From JAIRLS01 sp031551455 (GTDB lineage: Bacteria; Bacteroidota; Bacteroidia; Bacteroidales; UBA4181), in assembly GCA_031551455.1 (NCBI GenBank), contig JAVBNP010000218.1, forward strand, positions 1 to 6,059: a stretch of DNA of 6,059 bases, read 5' to 3'. The notes beneath the pieces are model-generated. The model was not told the origin of the DNA, made no database searches, and worked only from the letters and a program-made list of their open reading frames with translations. This document shows, one piece after another, positions 5,727 through 6,059 of the stretch. Position numbers and translations under genes: made by a program. The first letter of the stretch is position 1. Each line of letters starts with the position of its first letter.

Positions 5727-6059
5727 TCATTGATGTTGCGGTCTCAGCAAATCGTTGATGGTTTTCACGGGATTAAATGTCTCGATCGGCACTTCAACAA
5801 AAACCGTATTCCATCGAGCCATGGCTCCGTTCCACAATCCCGGCAATTCCTGTGCTTTCAACTCGACGCCGTCTTTCGATTTCACCGAAATAAAACCCGT
5901 GTCGGGATCGCGATATTTCAAGAGATCGAAACGTTCGCCGTCGCAATTTTTCACGGCGCAAACCAAATCGACCGGATTGAAATGCGTTGCGGCCGCCGCC
6001 TGTTCTTTGGCGTGCGGGTCGTTCATGTCGATCTGCGACGATTCGGCAATCTGCAACGA
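5727..6059 (-). CDS. DUF4301 family protein, C-terminal part (5' end outside window)
   Basis: The last 110 codons of a larger gene. The frame is open through the right edge, so the TTG at 6054-6056 is internal and not a start. The sequence contains LQIAESSQID, ATHFNPVDLVCAVK, FDLLKYRDPDTGFIS, ELPGLWNGAMARWNTVFVEVP and FNPVKTINDLLRPQHQ, which I recognise as the C-terminus of DUF4301. This is a Bacteroidetes family of about 500 residues, from memory. No signal peptide or membrane segment is visible in this part, and the function is unknown. It ends 91 bases before the ispE start on the same strand. A hairpin and an ispE promoter candidate lie between, so the genes are neighbours but not clearly an operon. 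Family assignment is from remembered motifs. Confidence 0.75.
   Translation of the reverse strand, partial: SLQIAESSQIDMNDPHAKEQAAAATHFNPVDLVCAVKNCDGERFDLLKYRDPDTGFISVKSKDGVELKAQELPGLWNGAMARWNTVFVEVPIETFNPVKTINDLLRPQHQ

Overview
The window looks like chromosomal DNA of a Bacteroidota bacterium, probably of the order Bacteroidales. Three things point there. The protein families are typical of that phylum: the long phosphomannose isomerase variant, a DUF3109 protein and a DUF4301 protein. There are no Shine-Dalgarno sequences in front of the genes. Four upstream regions contain the Bacteroidetes -7 promoter element TAnnTTTG.

Layout. Bases 1-1101 (+) hold the 3' part of a class I mannose-6-phosphate isomerase gene that starts before the window. 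A 210-base spacer with a promoter candidate follows. Next is a two-gene + strand unit: an OmpA-domain lipoprotein with a long coiled coil (1312-2322) and, 18 bases later, a Cys-rich DUF3109 protein (2341-2922). From 2927 to 3714 lies a 788-bp IS1-family insertion sequence with its own promoter. Its transposase is split between two frames at a run of seven A. The IS sits between convergent genes. Everything to its right is on the - strand: a sugar-phosphate nucleotidyltransferase (3739-4644), ispE of the MEP isoprenoid pathway (4823-5635), and the C-terminal 110 codons of a DUF4301 protein that continues past the right edge (5727-6059).

How the genes relate. Apart from the IS, this is ordinary housekeeping and cell-envelope content: sugar-phosphate and nucleotide-sugar metabolism, isoprenoid precursor synthesis and an envelope lipoprotein. 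I do not see a defence system, CRISPR array, RNA gene, phage module or gene cluster of unknown type.

The most interesting structure is at the IS insertion site. A 12-bp motif identical to the tips of the IS also occurs just outside the left end, and a one-mismatch copy lies symmetrically outside the right end. Removing the IS leaves a convincing hairpin between the two convergent genes, followed on the - strand by a T5 run. This suggests the element landed in the loop of a host terminator whose stem resembles the element's own ends.
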